Of a stretch of 64,000 nucleotides of DNA, positions 8,155 to 16,968 are shown piece by piece; positions within the stretch are counted from its first letter, which is position 1, and every line of letters starts with the position of its first letter. A program made the translations under genes and the position numbers. The notes below the pieces were generated by a model, which was given only the letters and a program-made list of their open reading frames with translations, was not told where the DNA came from and did not search any database. Source of the stretch: Betaproteobacteria bacterium (GTDB lineage: Bacteria; Pseudomonadota; Gammaproteobacteria; Burkholderiales; Burkholderiaceae_C); NCBI GenBank assembly GCA_009921265.1, contig RFYV01000003.1:1-64000 (forward strand), written 5' to 3'.

Positions 8155-9137
8155 AACATTCATCGCAAAGACGCAAACTTGTCTTATCTGCTGCATTAGG
8201 CGCGCTTGTTTTACCCACAGCATGGGCGCAAAAACCAAAATTTCCCAATCGCGTTGTCAAGATGGTTGTTCCCTCAACACCAGGAGGTGGCCCCGATTTT
8301 GTCGGTCGCTTGGTTGCGCAAATGCTAAGTGTCAAATGGGGTCAAAGTATCATTGTTGAAAACCTTGCAGGCGCGTCTATGCAATTGGGAACCAACTCGG
8401 TTGTCAAAGCGATGCCTGATGGACATACGGTTTTATTCACGCCACCCACGCCGATCACTATTGCAAATTTTTTTGAACCTAAGCCGCCGTATGAAGTGAA
8501 CAAAGATTTAGTCACTGCTGGTTTGATGGGCCGCAATCCTGCTTTGATTGTGATTAATTCACAGGTTAAAGCTAATACCATGAAAGAATTTATTGCCTTA
8601 GCCAAAAAAGAAAAATTATTTTATGCGTCTCCTGGTCAAGGCCATGCGTTTCAACTCACCACAGAAATTATTTGTACCAAAGCAGGCATTCACATGACCC
8701 ACGTTCCCTACAAAGGCAGTAGCCCTGCGGTGATGGGGTTGATTGGTGGCGAAGTACAGTTTTTAGTTCAATCAACCGAGGCAGTCAAAGAGCACATCAA
8801 AAGTGGCCGCTTGCGTGCATTGGCAACGCTAGAAAATACAAGACTTGAAGCGTTTCCAGATGCGCCTACATTGGCAGAATCAGGTTTAGAAAATCTGGGA
8901 ATTATGAATTGGTATGGTTTATTTATGCCCATTGCAACGCCCAAAGATATTTTGGAATTTTGGGAAAGTGAATTGCAAGCGTTATCCAAAGATCCTGGAT
9001 TTAGAAAAAAAATGTTCGACATGAGTTTTGATCCTGTTTTTTATGGAACACAAGATTTTCTAAGCATCATGCAAAAAGAGCGCATGCAATGGCGTGATGT
9101 GATTGCTTCAACACAAGTTCAAACCAAGAAAGAGTAA
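8151..9137 (+). CDS. Bug/TctC-family receptor, third of the island
   Basis: 328 aa. The start MKHSSQRRKLVLSAALGALVLPTAWAQ is a signal peptide with a paired arginine (Tat-like, but QRRKLVL is a weak match). The family blocks FPNRVVKMVVPSTPGGGPD, HVPYKGSSPAVMGLIGG and SGRLRALATLENTR are all present. The ATG overlaps the stop of the DUF3500 gene (ATGA), and the SDR gene follows after 3 bases. It is a periplasmic acid receptor without its own permease in the window. Three different receptors in one operon suggest several related substrates, or recruitment as sensors. Confidence 0.92.
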   Translation: MKHSSQRRKLVLSAALGALVLPTAWAQKPKFPNRVVKMVVPSTPGGGPDFVGRLVAQMLSVKWGQSIIVENLAGASMQLGTNSVVKAMPDGHTVLFTPPTPITIANFFEPKPPYEVNKDLVTAGLMGRNPALIVINSQVKANTMKEFIALAKKEKLFYASPGQGHAFQLTTEIICTKAGIHMTHVPYKGSSPAVMGLIGGEVQFLVQSTEAVKEHIKSGRLRALATLENTRLEAFPDAPTLAESGLENLGIMNWYGLFMPIATPKDILEFWESELQALSKDPGFRKKMFDMSFDPVFYGTQDFLSIMQKERMQWRDVIASTQVQTKKE

Positions 9138-9140
9138 AAA

Positions 9141-9923
9141 ATGGATTTAGGAATTAAAAACAAAAAAGCAATTGTTTGTGCATCATCGCAAGGACTAGGC
9201 TTGGCGTGTGCCACGGCATTGGCACGTGAGGGGGCTATTGTTTATATCAATGGACGTGATGTAACGCGTTTGGAAGCTGCCAAAGCTAAACTATCAAACA
9301 CGGTTGCGAGTGCACAGGTTCATATCGTAGCTGCTGATATCACCACCGAAAAAGGCAGAGAAGCATTAGTCAATGGGTGTCCTGATGCAGATATCCTCAT
9401 CAATAACAATGCAGGTCCACAACCAGGCAATTTAGCAGACTGGGATCACTCCGCGTGGATGGTTGCTCTAGAGTCCAACATGTTGGCGCCTATTTTGCTC
9501 ATTCGTGCGTTGATTCCTGGTATGCGTCAAAGAAAATTTGGACGCATCGTTAATATCACCTCCGCTATGGTTAAAAGTCCAAGAACACACATGGGTTTGT
9601 CAACATCAGCGCGCACAGGTCTGACAGCTTTTTCTAAGGCAGTCGGTATTGATGCCGTGATTGATAACGTTACGATTAATAATTTATTGCCTGAGCGAAT
9701 CGATACACCCAGGCAAGAATTTTTAGCGCAGCGAATGATGAAAATGCACAGTATTGATCACGCAGAGGCCAGGCGTCGAATTGTTGAAACGGTTGCGGCT
9801 AAACGATTTGGAACACCTGAAGAATTTGCTGATGCGTGTGCGTTTTTGTGTGCCGCTCAATCGGGTTTTATTTCAGGTCAAAATTTGCAACTCGACGGCG
9901 GTTCTTATTCTGGTTTGATTTAA
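9141..9923 (+). CDS. SDR-family oxidoreductase lacking the usual Tyr-x3-Lys
   Basis: 260 aa Rossmann-fold short-chain dehydrogenase/reductase. The nucleotide loop reads ASSQGLGLACA in place of the usual TGxxxGIG, the NAG motif is present (INNNAGP), and the C-terminus has FISGQNLQLDGG. The region that normally carries Ser...Tyr-x3-Lys reads NITSAMVKSP then MGLSTSARTGLTAF, with no tyrosine. Members of this subgroup, often annotated as FabG-like, share the replacement, so either another residue serves or the enzyme is atypical. It is sandwiched between the Bug gene (3-base gap) and the MFS gene (start immediately after its stop). A role in oxidising a diol or hydroxy-acid intermediate made by the oxygenase is inferred from position. 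Confidence 0.85.
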   Translation: MDLGIKNKKAIVCASSQGLGLACATALAREGAIVYINGRDVTRLEAAKAKLSNTVASAQVHIVAADITTEKGREALVNGCPDADILINNNAGPQPGNLADWDHSAWMVALESNMLAPILLIRALIPGMRQRKFGRIVNITSAMVKSPRTHMGLSTSARTGLTAFSKAVGIDAVIDNVTINNLLPERIDTPRQEFLAQRMMKMHSIDHAEARRRIVETVAAKRFGTPEEFADACAFLCAAQSGFISGQNLQLDGGSYSGLI

Positions 9924-11063
9924 ATGCCGATTTACCTCATTGCACTGCTTTGTGTTTTTAATCACAGTTGTTTCGGTGGCAGTCGCATGGCGATTGCACT
10001 CTATGCACTCGATTTAGGTGCATCTCAGTTTGATGTGGGTGTGTTGATGGCCTTTTACGCTTTGTTTCCCGTTTTTTTAGCGATATGGGTGGGCAAACTG
10101 GTTGACAGGATTGGACCCCGAAACCCAATGATGTATGGAAGTTTGGGCGTTGGATTGGCAACTTTATTGCCGTCTTTTTTTCCAAGCTTGGCTACTTTGT
10201 ATTTTTGTTCATTATTGATTGGTTTTTCTTTTCATTTTTTCTTTATTGCAGTTAATGGCGTGAGTGGTGGAATTGGAGGGCCAGAAAATAGAACCAAAAA
10301 CTATGCCGTGGTCAGTATTGGTTTTTCAAGTGCTGCTTTTTTAGGACCATTTACCACTGGGTTTGCGATCGATCATTTTGGTTTTTTGACCGCTTTTCAA
10401 TTTTTATCGGCGCTTACATTTGTGCCTTTTTTATTGCTGTTACTTAAGCCTGATTTTCTACCAGGCCCCAACAAGCAAAGTAGCGATCGATCTAAAAATA
10501 AAATCACAGATCTATGGAAAATACCGCAACTGCAAGGCGCTTTTATCGCAAGTGGAATTTTATCGTCAGGACTTGATTTATTTCAATTTTATTTTCCTGT
10601 GTATGGCCACTCGATTGGTTTGTCTGCTTCCATCATTGGTACTGTTATGGCGTGCTTTGCAGTGGCAACTTTTAGTGTGCGTTTGATCATTCCCTATTTT
10701 GTTAAACATTGGGGAGAAGCTGTCATCTTGATGTACGGCATTTTTATTGCAGCGTTTGCAATCGCACTGTTTCCATTTTTTGCCAATCCTTGGATTCTGG
10801 GCATGATTGCATTTGTTTTGGGTCTGGGCTTGGGCAGTGGCCAGCCAATGTCGATGTCACTCATTTATGTATTGGCCCCCGATGGGCGTTCATCAGAGGC
10901 TGCAGGACTTCGAATCATGATCAACAACATGGTTCATTTTTCATTCCCGTTGGTGTTTGGAGGACTCGGCACTGCTTTGGGATATTTCCCTGTCTTTTTG
11001 TCGAATTCTGCATTGCTCATGTCGGGAGCTGCATTTTTAAAAACAAAATACAATAAAAAATAA
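9924..11063 (+). CDS. MFS transporter
   Basis: 379 aa with about 12 hydrophobic helices. The N-terminal half carries LVDRIGPRNPMMYG, the loop 2-3 motif of the major facilitator superfamily, and the second half carries GLGLGSGQPMSMSLIYVLAP. It resembles the small-molecule MFS group of drug or metabolite carriers with 12 helices. The ATG directly abuts the SDR stop codon, so translation is very likely coupled. Uptake or efflux of the island's substrate is the natural inference; direction and substrate are unknown. The gene is AT-rich with long T runs from its Phe- and Leu-rich helices. Confidence 0.88.
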   Translation: MPIYLIALLCVFNHSCFGGSRMAIALYALDLGASQFDVGVLMAFYALFPVFLAIWVGKLVDRIGPRNPMMYGSLGVGLATLLPSFFPSLATLYFCSLLIGFSFHFFFIAVNGVSGGIGGPENRTKNYAVVSIGFSSAAFLGPFTTGFAIDHFGFLTAFQFLSALTFVPFLLLLLKPDFLPGPNKQSSDRSKNKITDLWKIPQLQGAFIASGILSSGLDLFQFYFPVYGHSIGLSASIIGTVMACFAVATFSVRLIIPYFVKHWGEAVILMYGIFIAAFAIALFPFFANPWILGMIAFVLGLGLGSGQPMSMSLIYVLAPDGRSSEAAGLRIMINNMVHFSFPLVFGGLGTALGYFPVFLSNSALLMSGAAFLKTKYNKK

Positions 11064-11083
11064 ATTAAATAGGTTTCAACGAA

Positions 11084-11635
11084 ATGCCACTCTCAACACC
11101 ACACGCGCGCAAACCGATTCATGATCGCAAAATTCATATGCAAGCCTATCAAAGAGATGATGGCTTTTATGATATTGAATCGCATTTGGTGGATACCAAG
11201 CCTTATCCCTTTAAACGTTTTTTGGCAACTGAGCCTGCCCCACCGCACACACCGTTGCATGATTTATGGATTCGTTTTGTTTTGGATGAAGACTACGTTG
11301 TTCAATCCATTGAAGCTGCTTCTGACGTGACGCCTTTCCCGATTTGTAAAGAGGCTGAAAATACATTGAAGGTGTTGATCGGTGAGCGCGTGGGTTCGGG
11401 CTGGTCAAAGATGGTGAAAGAAAAACTACGCGGTGTGGCCAGTTGTACTCATTTGGCTGAGATGTTGATACCGATGGCAACAACAGCGCTTCAAGGAATT
11501 CGTGGCCTCAAATTGGGCGATTTTTTGAATACAAAAAGTGAAGGCAAGCCTAGACATCTGAATAGTTGTTATGCCTATGCGGAGCACCGCGATGTGGTGC
11601 TCAAGATTTGGCCTGAATATCATCGAAAAAATTAA
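11084..11635 (+). CDS. DUF2889-family protein
   Basis: 183 aa cytoplasmic protein. MQAYQRDDGFYDIESHLVDTKPYPF, then LHDLWIRFVLDEDYVVQSIEA and FPICKEAENTLKVLIG, match the DUF2889 family, whose role is unknown. It has two conserved-looking Cys (ICKEA and ASCTHLAEML). The family often neighbours aromatic or heterocycle degradation genes in Burkholderiales; I state that from general familiarity. It follows the MFS gene by 20 bases and closes the operon. Its end meets the end of the Bug gene on the other strand, with the two stop codons overlapping. Confidence 0.82.
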   Translation: MPLSTPHARKPIHDRKIHMQAYQRDDGFYDIESHLVDTKPYPFKRFLATEPAPPHTPLHDLWIRFVLDEDYVVQSIEAASDVTPFPICKEAENTLKVLIGERVGSGWSKMVKEKLRGVASCTHLAEMLIPMATTALQGIRGLKLGDFLNTKSEGKPRHLNSCYAYAEHRDVVLKIWPEYHRKN

Positions 11636-12621
11636 TCCGCCTTCACACCCGCACTTTTAATAATTCGCGCCCACTTTGCAGTATCAGCTCTCAAATACTC
11701 CGCAAATTTTTCAGATGAACTGGTAAGTGGATCCATTCCTTGTGCGGCCAGCTGTTCTTTCCATTTTTCATTGGTAAATAATTTTGCGGTTTCACGATTG
11801 AGTCGCTCAATCAAATCGGGCGTCGTACCTTTGGGTGCCATCAAACCAAACCAAACCGACGCTTCAAAACCTGCGAGGCCAGATTCTGCAACGGTTGGTA
11901 ATTCAGGCGCAGAGGCTGTGCGTTGTGCACCCGTGGTAGCCAATGCCTTGAGGCTACCCGCCTTGATGTGTTGAAGCACAGAAGAGGTTGGCGCGAACAT
12001 CACCATCACGCGACCTGCAATCAAATCCGTCACCGCTTGAGGACTGCCTTTGTAGGGCACATGCATCATTTGAATATCAGCCATGTTGTTAAATAATTCT
12101 GCGGCAAGGTGAGTGCCTGTTCCATTGCCTGATGATGCGTAAACAACAGAACTGGGTTTTGATTTTGCAAGTGCAATGAGTTCTTGCACCGATTTAACGT
12201 TAACCGATGGATGAACCACCAACAAGTTGGGGACGCTAGCTACAATTCCAATGGGTGCGAAGTCGCGCAAGATATCAAAATTCGCGCTGGGCATCAAGGT
12301 GGCGTTGATGGCGTTTGCCACCGTTGTTAAAAGAAGTGTGTAGCCGTCGGGTGCAGAACGCGCAACAGCGTCAGCGCCTAAATTACTTCCCGCGCCCGGT
12401 CTGTTTTCGATGGTAATTGGTTGTCCGAGGCTTTCGCCTAAGCGAGTTGCTAGCAGGCGGGCAAGGACGTCAGAAGAGGCACCAGGCGGAAAACCTACAA
12501 CCAGCTTGATGGGTTTGTTAGGATAGTTTGAATTGCTCTGTGCCCATAGGGACGTGCTTGTTGCGCAAATGGCAATCACGACCCATAACAATGAACGGCA
12601 TAAGAATTGAACTTGTTGCAT
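11632..12621 (-). CDS. Bug/TctC-family receptor
   Basis: 329 aa from the ATG at 12621, which has GGAGACAGC directly upstream; the track's earlier ATG at 12654 lacks a ribosome site and would put a charged stretch before the signal peptide. The signal peptide is MQQVQFLCRSLLWVVIAIC..LWAQ, then YPNKPIKLVVGFPPGASSD, HVPYKGSPQAVTDLIAG and AGSLKALATTGAQR. It is a periplasmic organic-acid receptor. It is convergent with the DUF2889 gene and divergent from the alpha/beta hydrolase gene, with 91 bases between the two starts, so it may share a control region with the hydrolase rather than belong to the oxygenase operon. Confidence 0.92.
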   Translation of the reverse strand: MQQVQFLCRSLLWVVIAICATSTSLWAQSNSNYPNKPIKLVVGFPPGASSDVLARLLATRLGESLGQPITIENRPGAGSNLGADAVARSAPDGYTLLLTTVANAINATLMPSANFDILRDFAPIGIVASVPNLLVVHPSVNVKSVQELIALAKSKPSSVVYASSGNGTGTHLAAELFNNMADIQMMHVPYKGSPQAVTDLIAGRVMVMFAPTSSVLQHIKAGSLKALATTGAQRTASAPELPTVAESGLAGFEASVWFGLMAPKGTTPDLIERLNRETAKLFTNEKWKEQLAAQGMDPLTSSSEKFAEYLRADTAKWARIIKSAGVKAD

Positions 12622-12712
12622 GCTGTCTCCTATCTGTCTACTGTGTGTGCTCATTTTTGTCGATGCGTTGTTATAGTAGCCTAAATTTCAATCAATTTCA
12701 CGGGAGACGCAC

Positions 12713-13636
12713 ATGATTGACAACATCGCTTACAAAGAACCCTTGGTGGTTGGCAAAGAGCATTGGACTAGCAAGGGAGATGTCAAACTTTTTATTTGGG
12801 AAAAAAAGCGCCATCCATCGACCAACTATCGCGGCACCATTATTTTTAACCATGGATCTTCATGGTGTTCGCAACCCTCTTTCGATTTGTACGTGCCAGG
12901 GCGGCCTTATTCGTCGGTGATGGATTGGTTTGCAGCGCAAGGCTTTGATACCTGGTGCTTTGACAATGAGGGCTATGGTCGATCCGACAAATACCGCCCG
13001 ATAAACTTTGGTATTGATAACGGCGCAGATGATTTGGCTTGCGTGATGGACTATGTATTAAAAGCCAGTAGCTTAAAGCAAGTGATGTTGTATGGCATTT
13101 CTTCGGGTGCACTTAAAGCAGCTGTGTACACGCAAAAGCATCCAGGAAAAGTATCTCGATTGGCGCTCGATGCGTTTGTGTGGACGGGTGAGGGCAGTCC
13201 CACATTGGTTGAGCGAAGAAAAAAATTACCCGAGTATTTGGCTTCCAATCGCAGGCCATTTACGCGTGAAGTGATTCAAAGCGTATTCGATCGCGATCGG
13301 CCCGGTACCGCCGAGCAAGTGATGATTGATGCATTTGCAGACGCATCGATGGCATTGGATACAACAGTGCCTACAGGTACTTATGTGGATATGTGTTCTA
13401 AGTTGCCGATGGTGGACCCTACCAAGGTGTTGGTACCTACCATTGTGATGCGTGGTGAGTATGACGGTATTGCAGGTGTAGACGATTTGATCGATTTTTT
13501 TAGGGGACTGCCCCATGCCGACAAACAATTTGTTTGCATGCCAGGCGTTGCGCATGCCAGTTTTCAGCAGACCAATTATTTGTTGGTGTATGAAACCTTG
13601 TTGGGATTTTTTGGCAGAGTCAAACCAGTTTTTTAA
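12713..13636 (+). CDS. Alpha/beta-fold hydrolase
   Basis: 307 aa. The order of motifs fits the alpha/beta hydrolase fold: oxyanion region FNHGSSWCS, FDNEGYGRSD, nucleophile elbow YGISSGALKAA, acid in MRGEYDGIAG, and catalytic His in MPGVAHASFQ. No signal peptide is seen, so it acts in the cytoplasm. The family covers esterases, C-C bond hydrolases of meta-cleavage pathways and lactonases; the sequence alone does not decide. GGGAGACGC lies before the ATG. Being next to the oxygenase island, hydrolysis of a ring-fission product or an ester is plausible. The stop faces the DsrE-like gene with a 3-base gap. Confidence 0.85.
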   Translation: MIDNIAYKEPLVVGKEHWTSKGDVKLFIWEKKRHPSTNYRGTIIFNHGSSWCSQPSFDLYVPGRPYSSVMDWFAAQGFDTWCFDNEGYGRSDKYRPINFGIDNGADDLACVMDYVLKASSLKQVMLYGISSGALKAAVYTQKHPGKVSRLALDAFVWTGEGSPTLVERRKKLPEYLASNRRPFTREVIQSVFDRDRPGTAEQVMIDAFADASMALDTTVPTGTYVDMCSKLPMVDPTKVLVPTIVMRGEYDGIAGVDDLIDFFRGLPHADKQFVCMPGVAHASFQQTNYLLVYETLLGFFGRVKPVF

Positions 13637-13639
13637 ACC

Positions 13640-14062
13640 TCAAGGCTTGATGTACGCATAGCCTTCTTTGGATTGCAGTCTTCCTACTCTCACTACGCCC
13701 GAGGGTGTAAAGTCTGCATCCATAATAAATTGCTCTTTTTTGAGATTTCTATTTTTAAGCGTAATCTCACACACTTCAAATTTAACTTTTCTGGCTTTGA
13801 GTGCTGACACTAAGGACGCGTAATCAATACTTGGATTATTTTTATCTTTAGCGCCTTCCATTAAAAAATCAACACCGTCTGCATGCGTGACTACAACAAT
13901 TTCTGTGTCAGGTGCAACGTCTAAGTGGTTGCGAATGTTGCGCAGTCCTTTGGTTGCTTGCGCAGCCGCATTGTCAATGTGATAGACCACTTTGTCCGCT
14001 TGTGCCCACGTGAGGGTGCTAGTGAATAGACAAATAGCAACGAGGAAATTTTTGATTGACAT
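13640..14062 (-). CDS. Periplasmic DsrE/DsrF-like protein
   Basis: 140 aa. Signal peptide MSIKNFLVAICLFTSTLTWAQA, then KVVYHIDNAAAQATKGLRNI, IVVVTHADGVDFLMEGA and VKFEVCEITLKNR, the pattern of the DsrE-like (DUF1791) group found widely as exported single-domain proteins. Cytoplasmic DsrE proteins relay sulfur through a conserved Cys; here one Cys lies in FEVCEITL at the expected place. Its exact role is not known. It is transcribed toward the alpha/beta hydrolase and follows the membrane protein gene by 23 bases, so those two may be one unit. Confidence 0.75.
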   Translation of the reverse strand: MSIKNFLVAICLFTSTLTWAQADKVVYHIDNAAAQATKGLRNIRNHLDVAPDTEIVVVTHADGVDFLMEGAKDKNNPSIDYASLVSALKARKVKFEVCEITLKNRNLKKEQFIMDADFTPSGVVRVGRLQSKEGYAYIKP

Positions 14063-14085
14063 GGGATGACCTTGGTTAAAAAAAA

Positions 14086-15036
14086 TTATAAAAAAACAAC
14101 TTGTAATAATGTATCAAAATGAAAGCCACGCAAAATAAAATGGTGAATGTGAGCGGAAATGCGGTACCAAGTTAATTCTGCGTGCACACTCCAGTTGACA
14201 AAGGGATACAGAACAGCGTGTGACTGTTGCAACTGAGGTGCCAAAACTTCTGTATACGTTTTTGATAGTGCCAATCGATGGGGAATCAACCATGTGCCCA
14301 ATATGATCGCCAAAGACAAACCACTTACTGTGTATCGTCTGATCCAAATCTTGAGTTTGTTTTTGGATCGCAAATATTGCATGATCAACAAAGCCACGCA
14401 TTGCGCCAAATTGAGCAAACCAAAAAATGAAGATAAAGCCAATGTGATGGGTGGCGAGATGAGATTGCGATAAGCTTTATTCAAGGTTTCTTCAGAAAAA
14501 ATGGAAATCCATTCTTTTTTAACAACGAGTGTTTTGTCATAGGGCGCATCGAGATCGCTGGGTTGCAAGCCCAAACCCAAAACAGGAAATAAAGCAAAGA
14601 GTGTTTTTTCTTCGGGTTCATCAATAGGGTTGATCAAAATCGCTTGACCCTGCAAACGCAATTCACCACTTGCAGCCAATTTGGCCAATGGCAGCAATTG
14701 AATACTCATTTGTTTGTCGCTGATACTGGCACGCGCCACCAATTGATCCAAAATAACTTGTTGAAAATTCCACATGGCACTCATGCCCACAATCAAACTC
14801 AATAAAACTGCAATCCAGCGTTGATCCATGTGCATGTCTAACCAGCGCACAATTAGCATCGAGAGACCAAACCCTGCTATTAAACGCCCCCAAGTTTGTA
14901 AGCCATCAAATTCAGATTGAGACAGGGAAGCGCCCGCAGACTCCAATAAGCGGTGATTAAAAGACAATTCGATCAGCGCATAAAGGCCAACGATACAGGC
15001 AAAGGCAAATGAATAGTGAAGGGGTTGGCGTTTCAT
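14086..15036 (-). CDS. Multi-pass membrane protein, unknown family
   Basis: 316 aa from MKRQPLHYSF; the track starts 12 codons earlier at 15072, but the positive MKRQ start right before the first membrane helix is more natural. Five hydrophobic segments are visible, near residues 6-26, 48-63, 72-90, 200-228 and 240-260. A long loop of about 100 residues between the third and fourth (containing LAASGELRLQGQAILINPID) is likely outside the membrane. No motif is recognised. It lies upstream of the DsrE-like gene and divergent from the M14 peptidase. Confidence 0.6.
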   Translation of the reverse strand: MKRQPLHYSFAFACIVGLYALIELSFNHRLLESAGASLSQSEFDGLQTWGRLIAGFGLSMLIVRWLDMHMDQRWIAVLLSLIVGMSAMWNFQQVILDQLVARASISDKQMSIQLLPLAKLAASGELRLQGQAILINPIDEPEEKTLFALFPVLGLGLQPSDLDAPYDKTLVVKKEWISIFSEETLNKAYRNLISPPITLALSSFFGLLNLAQCVALLIMQYLRSKNKLKIWIRRYTVSGLSLAIILGTWLIPHRLALSKTYTEVLAPQLQQSHAVLYPFVNWSVHAELTWYRISAHIHHFILRGFHFDTLLQVVFL

Positions 15037-15111
15037 TCTTACATTGTTACAGACGTTTTCATCAAAATACAATAAGATAACTCTAACCCTACATGCCAGT
15101 TATGCTTGTTC

Positions 15112-16968
15112 ATGCGATTAAATCTGTTTGCATTCTATTTTTATATCACTTTTGTATGCTCTTTTGTGGGGGGCAGCTTTGCTGCGGGTACCAACAACTG
15201 GAAACTCAAGGCTGAACAAACGGGATTTAAAGAAACGGGTACATACGAAGAAGTTGAGCGTATTTGTTTTCAATTGGCGCGTGATTTCTCTTCTGCTGTG
15301 CGGTGCCAATCGATCGGACAAACATCCGAGGGCAGAAACATTTATTCCATCATTGCGAGTCGTACGGGTGCATTAGACCCTGGCACTGCAAAAAATAAAA
15401 ATATTCCTGTTGTCTTGATGATTGCTGGCACACACAGTGGCGAAATTGATGGGAAAGATGCTGGATTGATATTACTCAGAGAGTGGCTATCAACACATCA
15501 AAAAAATCCATTGAATGAACTTATCATCGCTTGGATACCCGTTCTTAATGTGGATGGACACGAAGACCGCGGTCGGTTCAATCGACCCAACCAAAATGGC
15601 CCTCTTGAGCAAGGTGCGAGAACAACTGCACAGCGCATCAACATCAATCGCGATTGGATTCTGGGTCAGTCAACAGAAGTTCGATCGGTCTTGCGTTGGA
15701 TGAATCGCTGGGATCCGTTGGCTATTATCGATCTGCACGTGACTGACGGTTTAAAGTTTCGGCACAAAGTGTCAATTACGTTATCGACTGAATACAGTGT
15801 CAATCAAACTTTAAAAAATAAAACTGCAGAACTTCATCAACATATTTTGAATGAGGTTACTCAATTGGGCCATTTGCCGTTAGGGTTTTATCCACAACTC
15901 AGAGATGTTGATAATCCAGGCGCCGGATTTTTATTAGAAGCCGATGCACCGCGTTTTTCGCATGTGTATGCGGTTTTGCGAAATCGGATTGGACTATTGA
16001 TAGAAAACTACGCGTGGAACGATTACGCAACCCGTATTCAAACAAGCAAAGATACGATTTCTGCAATCGCAAAATCAATCGCTAAACAAAAGCAACAATT
16101 GATGCAAGCCACTCGTTTGGCGGACCAGCAAATCAATCAATGGTCGGGTGCTCATGTGGGTATGGTGTGGGCGAATTCCTTGGAGTTGAACACGCAATTG
16201 ATGCCCAAGTTTTTAGAGTTGCAAGGTTATCGCTACCAAGTTCACAATGACGCCCCAGTTGTGGGTGGTCGCAATATTACATATGACGAGACGGTTCCTG
16301 AGGTTTGGCGTGTTCCATTTTTTAATGAGATTAGAGCAGTACCAGAATCAATGGTTAATTTGCCCCATGGCGGTTATGTGATTCCTGCCGCTTGGGCGGG
16401 GTTGGTCAAACCCTATTTGATTCAACATGGTATTAAATTCAAAACACTCACATCATCAAAAAAGAGTTTGCAATTGGAGGCCTTGCGAGTTCAACCCAAT
16501 GATGTTGTGTATGACACGGAAAGTTTTCAAGGTCGACTCAGAACGAATATCACAGGCGTTTGGCAAGTTGAATCGATTGATTTATACAAAGGGGCGTTGT
16601 TTGTACCTATCAGACAGTCGAAGGCGTTATTGCTCGCTCACTTGTTAGAACCCTTTGCGCCTGATTCATTGTCCTCATGGGGATTATTTAATACGGCCTA
16701 TGAGGTGAGTGACTATATGGCCAATCACAGAGAACTTGAGTTGATACGCTGGATGTATGAAAAAAATCCAAAGATCAAAGATACGTATGGTCAAGAATTA
16801 TTTAATCGTTTAGACGATATCAAACAAAGCTATGAAAAGAGAATGTTGGCAGATGAAAATTTTAAAAAAGATTCACAGGCCCGCATTGATTTTTGGTTGT
16901 CTTATTTGCCTGCATTTGACACAAAATTAAATTTATACCCCATCTATCGATCGGCGTATCAACTGTAG
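15112..16968 (+). CDS. Exported M14-family zinc carboxypeptidase
   Basis: 618 aa from the ATG at 15112 (the track opens at a TTG two codons earlier). A signal peptide runs through LFAFYFYITFVCSFVGGSFAA. Zinc ligands appear as H-x2-E in THSGEIDGKD and a later His in IIDLHVTDG; the substrate-binding NVDGHEDRGRFNRP and NINRDW are present, and the catalytic Glu is likely in LLIENYAWNDY. M14 enzymes remove C-terminal residues from peptides; this one would act in the periplasm or outside. About 250 residues after the catalytic domain are not assigned. Its end overlaps the GMC gene end by 10 bases. It is divergent from the membrane protein gene. Confidence 0.88.
   Translation: MRLNLFAFYFYITFVCSFVGGSFAAGTNNWKLKAEQTGFKETGTYEEVERICFQLARDFSSAVRCQSIGQTSEGRNIYSIIASRTGALDPGTAKNKNIPVVLMIAGTHSGEIDGKDAGLILLREWLSTHQKNPLNELIIAWIPVLNVDGHEDRGRFNRPNQNGPLEQGARTTAQRININRDWILGQSTEVRSVLRWMNRWDPLAIIDLHVTDGLKFRHKVSITLSTEYSVNQTLKNKTAELHQHILNEVTQLGHLPLGFYPQLRDVDNPGAGFLLEADAPRFSHVYAVLRNRIGLLIENYAWNDYATRIQTSKDTISAIAKSIAKQKQQLMQATRLADQQINQWSGAHVGMVWANSLELNTQLMPKFLELQGYRYQVHNDAPVVGGRNITYDETVPEVWRVPFFNEIRAVPESMVNLPHGGYVIPAAWAGLVKPYLIQHGIKFKTLTSSKKSLQLEALRVQPNDVVYDTESFQGRLRTNITGVWQVESIDLYKGALFVPIRQSKALLLAHLLEPFAPDSLSSWGLFNTAYEVSDYMANHRELELIRWMYEKNPKIKDTYGQELFNRLDDIKQSYEKRMLADENFKKDSQARIDFWLSYLPAFDTKLNLYPIYRSAYQL

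Noticed and set aside
7628-8359. Overlapping ORFs opposite and beside the DUF3500 His-rich tail
   Set aside because: They come from the repetitive CAT/CAC codons of the tail and read as low-complexity shadows.
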